Assembly: GCF_000214415.1 (NCBI RefSeq)
Contig: NC_015562.1
Coordinates: forward strand, 1,116,001 to 1,180,000
DNA from: Methanotorris igneus Kol 5
GTDB taxonomy: Archaea; AGJL01; Methanococci; Methanococcales; Methanococcaceae
DNA length: 64,000 nucleotides
Reading direction: 5' to 3'
Positions within the stretch are counted from its first letter, which is position 1. Every line of letters starts with the position of its first letter. This document shows, piece by piece, positions 45,293-55,029 of this stretch. A program made the translations under genes and the position numbers. Under the pieces are notes generated by a model. The model was given only the letters and a program-made list of their open reading frames with translations. It was not told the DNA's origin and did no database searches.

Positions 45293-45505
45293 TATAGTTG
45301 TGTGCGGAATTATATATGGCAAAACCAGAGGTTTTGTCGTTAATTTTTAAACTCATTTATATATTAAATGAATTTTTAATAGTAATTATTCTTCCTTAAA
45401 AATATATGGCAAAACCTTTTAGGTTTTGCCAAAAAATTTGAAATAGCTTACAATCATTGAAAATTTGCTACAGCATATTTCCAAACTCTAACGCACACAA
45501 CTATA
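45293..45505. repeat. MITE of the TATAGTCGT family
   Basis: A 213-bp element from TATAGTTGTGTGCGGAAT to CTAACGCACACAACTATA with two GGCAAAACC/GGTTTTGCC-type hairpins (near 45315-45335 and 45407-45430). Together with 44754-44954 it brackets the SemiSWEET gene. Confidence 0.8.
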
Positions 45506-45699
45506 TTCTTATGCCCTACTTCTTAATACCGCTGTATTTTTGTTATATGCCCATATTCTCAACAATTCAACACCTATTTTTATTTTATTCGGTTAAAAGA
45601 AGTCGGCTTCTATTTTCCGTGATAAATTATTTATACATCAAAAGGAAATTGGGATGTAGGAAGAAGTATTCCTATTGGCGATAATATTCTACCCCGTAG

Positions 45700-45854
45700 T
45701 ATAGTCGTTTGCATTATAAATGACCATAGTCATCAATGAAATTAAAGCATGAGTTATATTTTATTTGGAATTTTACGTGCAATTATCGTTCTTTCAAGAA
45801 TTTCTTACAATAATTTCTTATGTCCAAAATATATTAAAATCCACAAACAACCAT
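45700..45854. repeat. MITE of the TATAGTCGT family upstream of amt
   Basis: Begins TATAGTCGTTTGCATTATAA, has the subfamily word CATCAATGAAATTAA, and ends near CCACAAACAACCATA. It occupies the amt promoter region; amt starts 32 bases after its end. The DNA at 45506-45699 shows no supported gene. Confidence 0.6.
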
Positions 45855-45885
45855 AAACACACCTAAAATACGTAAGGTGGAAGGC

Positions 45886-47037
45886 ATGGAAGGAATTGAT
45901 GTATTTTTCTTTTTATGGGCTGCATCGTTGATCTTCTTCATGAAGGCAGGGTTTATTGCGTTGGAGATTGGTCAGTTCAGCCATAGAAATGCTGCTTATC
46001 ATTGTGTTTTGAAATTGTTGGATTTGGCTGCAGTGTTTATTGGTTATTTGGCAATTGGTTATGGAATTTCTTATGGACTTGAGAATATTATTCCTTTGGT
46101 ATTTGGAGGATTTGATGTCGAGTTAGGAGCATGGTTCATGAAGATGGTTATGTTCGCTGCTGCTGCAGTAACAATCATAACAGGAGGAGTTGCAGAGAGA
46201 ATAAAAATCCTTCCATACTTCATTGGGGCTTTAATCGTTGGAGGTATTTTATACCCAATTGTTGAGCATTTGGTATGGGGCGGAGGATTTGAGGCGTTAG
46301 GAATTGCTTTCCACGACTATGCAGGAAGTGGAGCTGTCCACTTGTTTGGTGGTTTGGTTGGTCTAATGGCTGCATGGGCATTGGGGCCAAGAGCTAAAAA
46401 GTATATAAATGGCATCCCACAAGCACTTCCAGGACATAACATCCCATTGGCTGTCTTAGGGGCATTTATATTGGCATTTGGATGGTATGGATTTAACATT
46501 GGAAGTGCGGCAAGTGTTGGAGATGGTTTGGAATTAACAAGAGTTGCATTGGCAACAACAATGGCTCTTGCTGGGGGTATCATTGGTGGGGCTTTAAGCT
46601 CAAGAAACGACCCCCTCTACACTGCAAACGGTATGTGTGCAGGGTTAGTTGCTGTTTGTAGTGGAGTAGATTTATTCACCCCAATAGGGGCTTTAATTGT
46701 TGGATTATTGGCAGGTTTGCAACAACCATTCACATTCAAATTCATTGAAGAGAAATTGAAAATTGATGATGTCTGTGCTATTGGACCAGTTCATGCAATG
46801 AGTGGTTTAATTGGGGTTATATGTGCAGGAATTCCATTCTTGTTAAGAGATCCTTCAGCAACATCATTTGTTGGGCAGGTGTTGGGGGCAGTTATAATAA
46901 GTTTAATTGCGATTATTGGTGGAGCAATCCTCTATAAAGGATTAGATGCAACCATTGGCTTGAGAGTTTCAAAAGAAGTTGAAGAAGTCGGATTGGATGA
47001 AGGAGTATTGCAGGTAAGTGCATACACAAATGACTAA
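45886..47037 (+). CDS. amt: Ammonium transporter Amt
   Basis: A 383-residue Amt/Rh channel protein with about eleven transmembrane helices. Recognisable segments are FFLWAASLIFFMKAGFIALE (helix 1), GGVAERIKILPYF near residue 110, FHDYAGSGAVHLFGGLVG near 145 with the first pore histidine, and FGWYGFNIGSAASVGDG near 205. A second pore histidine lies in IGPVHAMSGLIG. The start is ATG 45886 after AAGGTGGAAGGC. It forms an operon with glnK, the usual arrangement, in which PII blocks Amt when nitrogen is plentiful. Confidence 0.96.
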   Translation: MEGIDVFFFLWAASLIFFMKAGFIALEIGQFSHRNAAYHCVLKLLDLAAVFIGYLAIGYGISYGLENIIPLVFGGFDVELGAWFMKMVMFAAAAVTIITGGVAERIKILPYFIGALIVGGILYPIVEHLVWGGGFEALGIAFHDYAGSGAVHLFGGLVGLMAAWALGPRAKKYINGIPQALPGHNIPLAVLGAFILAFGWYGFNIGSAASVGDGLELTRVALATTMALAGGIIGGALSSRNDPLYTANGMCAGLVAVCSGVDLFTPIGALIVGLLAGLQQPFTFKFIEEKLKIDDVCAIGPVHAMSGLIGVICAGIPFLLRDPSATSFVGQVLGAVIISLIAIIGGAILYKGLDATIGLRVSKEVEEVGLDEGVLQVSAYTND

Positions 47038-47106
47038 ACAAAAACTCTTCTAATTTTTATTTATTCCTATTTAATTTCTTATTATTTCTTTAAGTTTTTA
47101 GTTTAG

Positions 47107-47454
<348 letters not shown>

Positions 47455-47575
47455 ATAATTTATAATTTTACTCCTTTTTTGTTACTCTTTTTTATTTACC
47501 CAATTTTTATTGATTTTTTGCATTTTTTAATAATTTTAAATCGATAATTTTATTAGGTATTTTTCACAGAGTGTT

Positions 47576-47699
47576 TATAGTCGTTCTACAATTAGATGAT
47601 AGTTAGCATAACTCTAATTTAAATTAGAGTTTTGTCAAATTACCTAAAATTTAAAATTTAAGATTATGGACAGTGCTGTAAATTTGTAGAACGACTATA
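47576..47699. repeat. Second copy of the TATAGTCGTTCTACAA MITE
   Basis: An inverted-orientation copy of 17204-17326, with the same ends and the same central palindrome ACTCTAATTTAAATTAGAGT. It lies 26 bases before the GXGXG-protein start codon. Confidence 0.85.
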
Positions 47700-47725
47700 T
47701 TAGTGCTGTTTATTTTGGTGGTATT

Positions 47726-48667
47726 ATGGTTTTTGGTATATTCAAAAAATTAAAAAAGAAATCCATTGAAGATTTTTTAAAAGATAAGGATATTTTAACA
47801 ATAAAATTAGAAAAGCCACTGGATTGTCTGTGCGATTTTACCTACAACTTTATATGGCAAAGTAATTTTGATTATAACCAAAAAGTAGTTGATGATATAA
47901 CCTACAAAGATTTGGTTGAACATCTGAAAAATAAAGGAGTTGTCTATATAAAAGGAGATGTTGGAAAGAGGTTTTGCTCATCTATGGGAGCAGATTTAAA
48001 ATACTTTGGAGGCAAAGGGGGAAAAATTGACGTAGGAACAGTAGTCATTGATGGAAACATTGACACAAGGTTTGGCATCAGTATGGTTTCTGGAACGGTT
48101 TATGTTAATGAAAAATCTACCATAAAAGAGCCAATAGGCAATGTAATTGAAGTTGAGAGTGATATTAAAGGATATAGAAAGTTCATATCCATTACTGAAT
48201 TTGTTGAAAAAAGACACAACGAAAAACTTCTAAAACCAAATAAATTTAGAAATGATGAATTAATTATTAATGATGGAATTGTTAGAGACACTGTTGGAGC
48301 AAGATTAGAAAAAGATGCCACCATTGTTGTAAATGGAAACGTTGATTTAAGCACTGGCATACTGATGAAAAAAGGAAAGGTTATTGTAAATGGAAACGCT
48401 GGAAAAAATACTGGGGCTGTTTTGAGGGGAGGGTGTGTTATAGTTAGGGGCAATACTGGGGACTTTACAGCCATTGAGATGAAAAAAGGGTTTATCATAG
48501 TTGATGGAAATGCAGGAAAATATTTGGGAGCAAAGAAAAAAGGAGGGGTTATATACGCAAGAGATGGCTCACCAATTCCACCAACAAAGAAATATCCTTT
48601 AAGTGAAGAGGATAAAAAACTTCTAAATAAATTAGGGTTTTTTGGAGAATTTTACAAATTCCAATGA
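47726..48667 (+). CDS. GXGXG beta-helix protein (GltB-C / FwdC-like)
   Basis: A 313-residue protein made largely of the GXGXG right-handed beta-helix repeat found in the C-terminal domain of glutamate synthase and in FwdC. Repeats include [20 protein letters not shown] near residue 112, [20 protein letters not shown] near 208, [18 protein letters not shown] and [18 protein letters not shown]. The first about 75 residues are unlike these. It has no catalytic or iron-sulfur motif of its own and probably serves as a structural subunit. Its place after amt-glnK hints at nitrogen metabolism, but a MITE separates them. Confidence 0.7.
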   Translation: MVFGIFKKLKKKSIEDFLKDKDILTIKLEKPLDCLCDFTYNFIWQSNFDYNQKVVDDITYKDLVEHLKNKGVVYIKGDVGKRFCSSMGADLKYFGGKGGKIDVGTVVIDGNIDTRFGISMVSGTVYVNEKSTIKEPIGNVIEVESDIKGYRKFISITEFVEKRHNEKLLKPNKFRNDELIINDGIVRDTVGARLEKDATIVVNGNVDLSTGILMKKGKVIVNGNAGKNTGAVLRGGCVIVRGNTGDFTAIEMKKGFIIVDGNAGKYLGAKKKGGVIYARDGSPIPPTKKYPLSEEDKKLLNKLGFFGEFYKFQ

Positions 48668-48740
48668 ACTATTATGAATTTCTAAATTTCTATATTTAGA
48701 TTTATAAATTAATTTTTCCAAAATAAAAATTAAAAATGAA

Positions 48741-48813
48741 GCCTCGGGCGGGGTTCGAACCCGCGACCTCCTGCTTACCAAGCAGGCGCTCTACCAGGCT
48801 GAGCCACCGAGGC
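48741..48813 (-). tRNA. tRNA-Thr (anticodon GGU)
   Basis: The minus strand folds into a full cloverleaf. The acceptor stem is GCCTCGG/CCGAGGC, the anticodon stem CCTGC/GCAGG with loop TTGGTAA (anticodon GGT), and the T arm GCGGGTTCGAACCCCGC. The discriminator base is U (48740); CCA is not encoded. A TATA-like box (TTATATATA, near 48841-48850) lies upstream on the minus strand. Confidence 0.95.
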
Positions 48814-48854
48814 ACCAAATAATTTTTAAATTCTTAAACAACTATATATAATTT

Positions 48855-48875
48855 TCGCCGAAAAGTTTATATACC
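48855..48875 (+). promoter_or_regulatory. TATA box of the tRNA-Gln gene
   Basis: CGAAAAGTTTATATACCAGA contains a near-perfect archaeal BRE/TATA element (AAA-x-TTTATATA) about 40 bases before the tRNA. Confidence 0.65.
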
Positions 48876-48909
48876 AGAACATCATCTAATAATGAGTGGT
48901 GCTATCTGA

Positions 48910-48985
48910 AGCCCGGTGGTGTAGTGGCCAATCATCCGGGGCTTTGGACCCCGGGACCGCGGTTCGAATCCGCGCCGGGCTACCA
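48910..48985 (+). tRNA. tRNA-Gln (anticodon UUG), CCA encoded
   Basis: The acceptor stem is AGCCCGG/CCGGGCT, the anticodon stem CGGGG/CCCCG with loop CTTTGGA (anticodon TTG), and the T arm GCGGTTCGAATCCGC. The discriminator A and CCA (48982-48985) are encoded. The high GC content is typical of a hyperthermophile tRNA. Confidence 0.95.
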
Positions 48986-49035
48986 TTTTTTATTTTGGAC
49001 AGTTATATCCATATATTTAAATTTATGGTGAAATA

Positions 49036-49698
49036 ATGAAAATAGGCATTTTAAGTGAAGGAAAGTATGGAGAAAGGGCTTATAATGTTATAGGAAAAAA
49101 ATTCAATTGTGATTTTATTAAGGTTAAATATTCTGGAGAATTTGATGACATAGAAATTGATAAAGATGTTTTGGAGAAATTAAAGGATTATGATTTATTT
49201 ATAACCTATACCACAAACCCGGATTTAACCTACGAACTCGTTAGGCAAATCAGCAAAATAAATAAAAATGCATTTGTTATTGTTGGTGCATGGAAAGGTG
49301 GGGGATTTAAAAAGCAATTGGAAAGTTTTGGTAATGCATTTTGTCCAGATTTGATGTGTGAGATTGATGAAGATGTTTTAAAAAATTATATCGATAAATT
49401 TCCCCAATTGAAGGGATTTTTAAAATATTTTGGAAGGCCAAAGGTAAAAATCAAATGCATAGATGACAAAATAAAAGATATTGAAATTTTGAGAGAGGCA
49501 CCATGTGGTTCAACCTCAGAAACACTAAAGGAATTTATTGGAAAGGAGTTTAACGAAAATACCTTAAAAAACATTGGTTTAAGAGTCCAACATTTCTGCA
49601 GAGCATCTAAAATTAGATTATTTGTAGATAACGAATGCAAAAAAATCAAAGCCGGGGAAATTATTGTCCAATCTGTTAAAGAGGGGATTAACCAATAA
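49036..49698 (+). CDS. DUF166 protein
   Basis: A 220-residue member of DUF166, a methanogen family for which a thymidylate-synthase role was once suggested. Visible features are MKIGILSEGKYGERAYNV at the N-terminus, AFVIVGAWKGGGFKKQLESF near residue 90, and REAPCGSTSETLKEFIGKEF near 155 with a conserved Cys. The C-terminal LRVQHFCRASKIRLFVD is also conserved-looking. I cannot confirm any activity from sequence. ATG 49036 follows ATGGTGAAATA. Its stop overlaps the end of the convergent primase gene by 11 bases. Confidence 0.75.
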   Translation: MKIGILSEGKYGERAYNVIGKKFNCDFIKVKYSGEFDDIEIDKDVLEKLKDYDLFITYTTNPDLTYELVRQISKINKNAFVIVGAWKGGGFKKQLESFGNAFCPDLMCEIDEDVLKNYIDKFPQLKGFLKYFGRPKVKIKCIDDKIKDIEILREAPCGSTSETLKEFIGKEFNENTLKNIGLRVQHFCRASKIRLFVDNECKKIKAGEIIVQSVKEGINQ

Positions 49699-50725
49699 TC
49701 TCAAAATCCACACCATGCCCAAATAAAAACAACAAAACACTTGCCGGAATTTCTTTGCTTTTAGTGCTATATATTTCATCTCCAATGTTAATTTTATCAA
49801 CCTTTTGTTTTATCTTAACATTGTAGAATTTTTTATTAAAACCATTAAAAATCGCATCTTTTAAGGGATTAAAATTATCAAGTTCTTTGTATTTTATCTC
49901 CTTAACTATAAACCCTGTATATCCATGCAAAGAGTTGATAACCCTTAACAATCTTATATCATCATCCATAACTTTCTCATCCAATTCCAATTTATTTAAA
50001 GTTTCATTTATAATTGAGTATATTTTATCCTTATTTTTCCTTTTTTCAATTATTTTTTTCCAATTTTCTTCTTTTTCAAATTGTTTTGTTGCTATTCTTT
50101 TCTTTTTGAACTCCTTTACCAATCTCCTCCTCCAACCACTTCCAACCTTATTTAAATTCAAATTTTTTCCTAAGATGTATTCAATAAAAAATCTCCTCTG
50201 CGGTTTTTCATAATGCTCTATGATGTTCCTTATTTCCTCATCCTTTGGTTTAATATAGATGTGATATCCCCTATTCCCACTAAATGCAATTTGCAAATCC
50301 TCCTTAGATAACCCAAAATCAGGCATTAAAAATTCCTCAATTAAATAAATTGCCTGCTCTTTTGCTGCGTTTAAGCATTTATCACAAACCCAATCATCAC
50401 TATGCCTACATTTATTTGTTTTATGAACATCAATATCAAATGCAATCTCTCTCCTAAAAACCTTCTTTTTATTTGCACCACCGGATTTGTCAGGAAATTC
50501 CATGTAGGAGAGAGACTTATACAAATGGAATGGGGCATTTTTCAATACCCAATTTTTATACTCTTCCTCATCCTTAAATGAGATGTTTCTATTATCTACT
50601 TTTTTAAAATACCCATAACCAAATTCCCTATACTCAATTCCTTCAGGAACCTCCAACAAATCATTTTTTATTGCATAAGAGTAATATTCTTTATACAAAT
50701 TTTGAATTTCATTTAATTTATCCAT
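49688..50725 (-). CDS. priS: DNA primase small (catalytic) subunit
   Basis: A 345-residue archaeo-eukaryotic primase. The catalytic acids are in REIAFDIDVHKT near residue 100, followed by the zinc-type CRHSDDWVCDKC. FSGNRGYHIYIKP near 157 is the nucleotide-binding motif, and RLLRVINSLHGYTGFIVKEI near 270 carries the C-terminal Lys/His region. The start is ATG 50725 behind AATGGTGGAGTAATT; an in-frame start at 50749 is upstream of that site. A MITE begins 27 bases upstream, so the promoter must be in or formed by that element. Confidence 0.94.
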   Translation of the reverse strand: MDKLNEIQNLYKEYYSYAIKNDLLEVPEGIEYREFGYGYFKKVDNRNISFKDEEEYKNWVLKNAPFHLYKSLSYMEFPDKSGGANKKKVFRREIAFDIDVHKTNKCRHSDDWVCDKCLNAAKEQAIYLIEEFLMPDFGLSKEDLQIAFSGNRGYHIYIKPKDEEIRNIIEHYEKPQRRFFIEYILGKNLNLNKVGSGWRRRLVKEFKKKRIATKQFEKEENWKKIIEKRKNKDKIYSIINETLNKLELDEKVMDDDIRLLRVINSLHGYTGFIVKEIKYKELDNFNPLKDAIFNGFNKKFYNVKIKQKVDKINIGDEIYSTKSKEIPASVLLFLFGHGVDFEIIG

Positions 50726-50751
50726 AATTACTCCACCATTTTTCACCAATT

Positions 50752-50943
50752 TATAGTTATGTGCGGAATAGTTTAATAACTACGTTATAGTATAAATCTT
50801 TATGACTTTATCAATAGCATTATACGGCAAAACCCAAAAGGGTTTTACCAAAAGACATACGGCAAAACTTTCAGTTTTGCCAAAAGATATTCGGCAAAAT
50901 CCCTTGGATTTTGCCAAAAACCCTTCTAACACATACGACTATA
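50752..50943. repeat. MITE of the TATAGTCGT family with three hairpins, upstream of priS
   Basis: Runs from TATAGTTATGTGCGGAAT to TTCTAACACATACGACTATA (192 bp). It has three consecutive CGGCAAAA...TTTTGCC or TTTTACC hairpins (50823-50849, 50862-50882, 50892-50916). The left terminus plus flank reads CTATAAATTGG towards priS, a plausible TATA box 33 bases before its ATG. Confidence 0.8.
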
Positions 50944-51073
50944 AATCACAATACCATAAAGTATTAATAATATTATATAAATACATAAAAACCTGCAATA
51001 TTTAAACATAAATCAAGATTATTTATAATTCACAGAGTGTATTAAAAAGAATGTTGATTTAAGGAGGATCATT

Positions 51074-51394
51074 ATGGAGGATATATTCAGTTTATTGGGT
51101 AAAAAGGGAGTTATAGACATAATTTTTAAGATTAAAGAAGGGGTAAATACATTTACTACATTGAAAAAAAGCCTTGATGAGGAAGGTAAAGGTGTAAGTA
51201 CAAGAACCTTGGCTGAGAGATTGGATGAGTTGGAACATGAGAATATCATTCAAAAAGAGTCCAATAAATATATACTTACAAAAAAAGGAGAAGAACTTAT
51301 TGAAATTATTGAAAAAGTAAAGTCCTGGGAAGCTAAATGGAGAGAAGTTAAAATACCAAGAGTAATTCTTGGAATGTTAGGTGAAAAAAGATAA
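51074..51394 (+). CDS. HxlR/winged-helix transcriptional regulator
   Basis: A 106-residue DNA-binding protein. MEDIFSLLGKKGVIDIIFKI, a recognition helix in GVSTRTLAERLDELEHENII, and a wing (SNKYILTKKGEELIEII) make a winged helix of the HxlR/ArsR type. There is no sensor cysteine or extra domain. ATG 51074 follows AAGGAGGATCATT. It stands alone between two MITEs; its target is unknown. Confidence 0.8.
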   Translation: MEDIFSLLGKKGVIDIIFKIKEGVNTFTTLKKSLDEEGKGVSTRTLAERLDELEHENIIQKESNKYILTKKGEELIEIIEKVKSWEAKWREVKIPRVILGMLGEKR

Positions 51395-51443
51395 AACATT
51401 AAAATGCTTATACCCCATTTTTTGATAATATTGCGCGTGGATG

Positions 51444-51626
51444 TATAGTCGTTTGCGTTATAATGGCCACAGTCATCAATGAAATTAACAAGGATAAATT
51501 ATGCTTTATTTGAAAATTTAATGATAAAACCGAAGGTTGCCGTATGAATAGCGGCAAAATCTTTGGATTTTGCCGTAGTTATGTTGCAGGAAGTTGATTA
51601 TTCAACTATTCCGCAAACGGCCCTTG
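51444..51626. repeat. MITE of the TATAGTCGT family
   Basis: Begins TATAGTCGTTTGCGTTATAA with CATCAATGAAATTAA, includes GGCAAAATC/GATTTTGCC (51553-51575), and ends near TATTCCGCAAACGGCCCTTG TATA. The right end leads into GTATAAAACC, a likely TATA box about 60 bases before the ParA-like gene. Confidence 0.65.
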
Positions 51627-51684
51627 TATAAAACCCTATTAATAAACAACAAAAACATAAAAAATAGTACAAGCGGGGAATACT

Positions 51685-52461
51685 ATGAAGACAATTACAT
51701 TTTCCATAGCAAAAGGAGGAACTGGAAAAAGTGTCATGACTGCAAATGTTGCTGCAGCACTGGCTTTGAAGGGTAAAAAGGTTGTTATATTAGACGCTGA
51801 CATTGGATCAAGATCATTAACACATCTTTTTGGGAAGGAAATGAACAAATCATTTATAGATGCGATTAAAGAGGACTTGAGCATAGATGAAATATTGGTA
51901 GAAACAGACATTGAAAATCTCTACATTATTACAAGCGGAAGGTCATTAGAAGATTATTTCAAAATTGAAGGATATAAGGCATTTGAAAAATTAGAGGAAT
52001 TAAAGAGATTTGACTATGTGTTTATTGATGCCCCAACAACTACCACAGGTATTGAAACATACCTATCCTTAGGGTTTTCTGAGTATTTCGTTTTGGTTTT
52101 AGATTTCATATCCTTTGGCCCAAGTTTGCAAGGGGCTATCAACACTGCAGTTATAGGAAGAAATTACCTTGAATGTAAACCAGTAGGATTCATATTAAAT
52201 AAATCAGACGCTTTGGTTCCAGAAAGTGTTATAAATGATGTTGAAAAATTACTTGGTATGAAATGTATAGCCAATATTCCAAAAAATGCATTACTTGAAC
52301 AATCATACAACAGAAAAGAGATTCTATATGTAAAAAATACGGATGCAAACTTCAACAAGCTAATTGACAATATTGTAGAAGAATTAGAAGCACTTCCTGA
52401 ATACGAAAAAACAAGCATTCCTGAATTATTAAAAAGAATAAAAGATAGTTTGATATTATAA
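51685..52461 (+). CDS. ParA/MinD-family ATPase
   Basis: A 258-residue deviant Walker-A ATPase: IAKGGTGKSVMTANVAAALA with Lys10 and Lys15, switch-I ILDADIGSRSLTHLF, and YVFIDAPTTTTGIETYLS near residue 112 as Walker B. It differs from the canonical MinD at 55030 and lacks a basic amphipathic C-terminal membrane helix; its end is IPELLKRIKDSLIL. It may position a cellular structure or act as a metal-cofactor or regulatory ATPase. ATG 51685 follows GCGGGGAATACT. Single gene. Confidence 0.85.
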   Translation: MKTITFSIAKGGTGKSVMTANVAAALALKGKKVVILDADIGSRSLTHLFGKEMNKSFIDAIKEDLSIDEILVETDIENLYIITSGRSLEDYFKIEGYKAFEKLEELKRFDYVFIDAPTTTTGIETYLSLGFSEYFVLVLDFISFGPSLQGAINTAVIGRNYLECKPVGFILNKSDALVPESVINDVEKLLGMKCIANIPKNALLEQSYNRKEILYVKNTDANFNKLIDNIVEELEALPEYEKTSIPELLKRIKDSLIL

Positions 52462-52514
52462 TTAAAAATTAAAAAAATTATTTAAAAAATTAATATTATC
52501 TATCTTTATTAATA

Positions 52515-53211
52515 TTATTTATCTTTTGTTTTGTCTGTAGGCGTTTTACTTATTTGTGAGAACACTTTTTTTAATATTTCTTTCTGTTCTTCCTGTGAAG
52601 GATATTTAATATTATATTTTTCTAAAAGTTCTGGGTCAACTTTATGATCATCTTTTTTATTTTGCATATATTCGTTTATGTGCTCTTCTAACATCTTATC
52701 ATATATCTTTGGGCTGTATTTTATAATCATTTTTGTTAAATAAATTATCATTATGGTGAATACTGTGCCAATTAGTGTCATAAATAACCTTTCTTTAATA
52801 AAATGCGGAATCACTTCGGCATACATATATGCTGGAAGGTTAAGATACCACATGCCTAAGAATGAACCATATAAGTGGTCGGTCATAACACTACAAAAAG
52901 ATAACACTGCAGTTCCAAAAATTGATTTGATTACATTTTTTTCAAACATTAATTTGCAAATTTTTTCTCGTAGATATAATATTAGTATTAGTGCAAAGAT
53001 GGATACAAATGGATAATAGTAAACTATCCTTCCAATGTCTGTTGAGTACCACAACAACAACCCAAATAACATTATAATTGCCACATGTTTCCAACGACCT
53101 TCAGATAGATAACCTGCAACAATTGTTCCAAGTATGGGGGGTAATACAGAAAACACTCCAAAATATGCAGCTTTGGGATTAATTAATAAATAAATAGATT
53201 TTGCAATTAGT
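52515..53211 (-). pseudogene. Membrane protein, 3' portion, split by an insertion sequence
   Basis: Residues from the IS junction onwards: KSIYLLINPKAAYFGVFSVL continuing PPILGTIVAGYLSEGRWKH, several transmembrane segments and a polar C-terminal tail ending TPTDKTKDK. The 5' portion is at 54234-54442 in the same frame once one copy of the 9-bp duplication and the IS are removed. The intact protein would be about 300 residues and resembles a small multi-pass transporter component, possibly an ECF-type S subunit; that label is uncertain. An internal ATG at 53156 could permit a shortened product. Confidence 0.75.
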
Positions 53212-54233
53212 GAGGTTGTCGAAAAATTATTTCATCAATGAATTTAAATATTACTCTCTAATACTAATAACTCTCATTAGTGTTAAAATATTATGAACGA
53301 TTGCTACTGCTAAAGTAGCTCTACATCTACTTTCAGGTAGTTTTTCATTTAGAGTTAATCTAAATTTAGTTTTTAGCCCTCCAAATATCGCTTCTATTAC
53401 CCCTCTAATTTTATACAGTTTCTTATCAAACAATTTTTTAACTTTCTTTCTGATTTTAGAAATACCGTAATCCCATTTAAACTCTTTTGTTTTAACTATT
53501 GGAATGAGGTCTATGGATAACAACTCTCTAAGTAAATCTTCATCATCGTAACCACCATCCAACAATATTATCGCACCTTTCACAAAATCTAAAGATTTTA
53601 TCATTTTTAGTAAGTTTTTACTGTCTGAACTATATCCATTATCCCATTTTACCATAACAATCGAAATTAATCCATAATCTTTATAATAGCAAGCTAATAC
53701 GTGCATTTTGTCAAAAACCCGATACTTTACCTTTTTTATTTCATTATTCACAACTCTGATTCTTTCACAATACACTCTTAATAAATGGACTCCAGTGGAA
53801 TCAGCTATGTAAATTATAACCGATGATTTTAACGAATTAGCAATAATTAAGTGTAATCCAACGATTATTTTAGTTAAATCGCTTATTTTAATCCTCTGAA
53901 AAGCTTTTCCGTATGTGGAGCTATCTATATGCTTTTTATGTAAATAATCGGAAAGAGTTTCTAAATCTCTTAAACTAATTCTAAAAATGTGTTTTATTAT
54001 TAGAGTAGCTATATATTCATTGTAACTTATAGCTAAAGGCCTTCCTACTTTGCGTTTTTCTTTATATGGAAGTAAAATATTTATAATAAATGAAACAAAA
54101 TCATAAGTGTACTTAATATTGAATATCTTAAACCTCTTATCGTAGGCTTTCCAGTATCCTTTTCTTTTGGTTTTTCTGCCGCTCATAATTATTATTACTA
54201 TTATTTATAGTATTCGTATTTTTCGACAACCTC
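53212..54233 (-). mobile_element. 1022-bp insertion sequence with 9-bp target duplication
   Basis: The terminal inverted repeat GAGGTTGTCGAAAAAT is present at both ends. GCAATTAGT lies immediately outside at 53203-53211 and 54234-54242. One transposase gene fills it. A 9-bp duplication and DDE transposase fit the IS4-like superfamily; I cannot name the group. The clean duplication and intact gene indicate a recent insertion. Confidence 0.92.
53251..54186 (-). CDS. DDE transposase (IS4/IS5-like)
   Basis: A 311-residue transposase. The N-terminal part is basic (MSGRKTKRKGYWKAYDKRFK). The catalytic region shows IIYIADSTGVHLL (first Asp near residue 130), AIILLDGGYDDEDLLREL (second Asp near 215) and KIRGVIEAIFGGLKTKFR (Glu near 275). 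RVFDKMHVLACYYKDYGLIS lies between the first two. It spans nearly the whole element and has no frameshift. Confidence 0.88.
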   Translation of the reverse strand: MSGRKTKRKGYWKAYDKRFKIFNIKYTYDFVSFIINILLPYKEKRKVGRPLAISYNEYIATLIIKHIFRISLRDLETLSDYLHKKHIDSSTYGKAFQRIKISDLTKIIVGLHLIIANSLKSSVIIYIADSTGVHLLRVYCERIRVVNNEIKKVKYRVFDKMHVLACYYKDYGLISIVMVKWDNGYSSDSKNLLKMIKSLDFVKGAIILLDGGYDDEDLLRELLSIDLIPIVKTKEFKWDYGISKIRKKVKKLFDKKLYKIRGVIEAIFGGLKTKFRLTLNEKLPESRCRATLAVAIVHNILTLMRVISIRE

Positions 54234-54442
54234 GCAATTAGTATTGCAATAGCTCCATAAAGAGGCCCCAACACTGTTCCACAAACTGGAGCTAAACTTG
54301 GAGACAAGTTTATTTTATGTGGGGATATACTGACCATTTTAAATCCTGGATAAAAAATGAAAGTAAAAACCATTTCAATCGACATTGTTAACATGAGAAA
54401 TTTAATTTTTGTATCCTGAATTAAGACCCTAAAAATATTCAT
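54234..54442 (-). pseudogene. Membrane protein, 5' portion, split by an insertion sequence
   Basis: From ATG 54442 (GGGGAAAAT upstream) the frame reads MNIFRVLIQDTKIKFLMLTM...VCGTVLGPLYGAIAILIA up to the target site, then runs into the IS. It joins exactly to 52515-53211. About 69 residues with two membrane segments remain. SISPHKINLSPSLAPVCGTV with LGPLYGA resembles the N-terminal region of ECF-type substrate-binding membrane subunits. Confidence 0.75.
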
Positions 54443-55029
54443 ATTTTCCCCGTTAAAAAAATATATATTGTAAATTATATTAAATCTACAATATTGCAAT
54501 AAATATAAATATTTTTTCTTAAATATTTTCTCTGAGTGTAGTATTTCCCTATATAGTGTAAAATTTTAAATTAAATAAAGTATTATGGAGAAAATAGATA
54601 TATATTAAAATAACCAAAATAATAAAATAATTAAATGATGAAATATAGTCGTGTGCATTAGAAAAGTTTTTTGGCAAAACCGAAGGTTTTGCCGTATGTC
54701 TTTTGGTAAAACCCTTTTGGGTTTTGCCGTATATTCTATATAGGGTGCATATAGTACGATTTTTAAGATTTTTATCGTAAGTTAAAAATAAATTTTATAA
54801 TAACATTGCATCCATGAAATAAACCTTTGGAATCACTTGAGTTTTATTAAACTTTAAGTAATATGACAACAATATACATTTTGTATATATAGAACCAACG
54901 CACTACAACGTTAATTGGTAATACCGTAGTGAAATATATATAATAACTAATAACCATATTTTTAGTATGAACAATCAAATAACAAGATATGTCTTTCTTT
55001 ATTATTTATTACTTTATTAGGTGGAAATC
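54443..55029. other. Intergenic region with a partial MITE and hairpins
   Basis: A family terminus TATAGTCGTGTGCATTAG begins at 54644 and is followed by the hairpins GGCAAAACC/GGTTTTGCC (54675-54694) and GGTAAAACCC/GGGTTTTGCC (54704-54729). No matching right end is seen. The rest is AT-rich, with GTAATATGAC and several TATA-like runs before minD. Confidence 0.55.

Noticed and set aside
45457-45684. 75-codon plus-strand ORF
   Set aside because: It starts inside a MITE terminus and has no ribosome site or recognisable domain.
50823-50916. Three regularly spaced hairpins suggesting a mini CRISPR array
   Set aside because: The units are palindromic and nearly contiguous with no unique spacers; they belong to the dispersed hairpin family and no cas gene is near.
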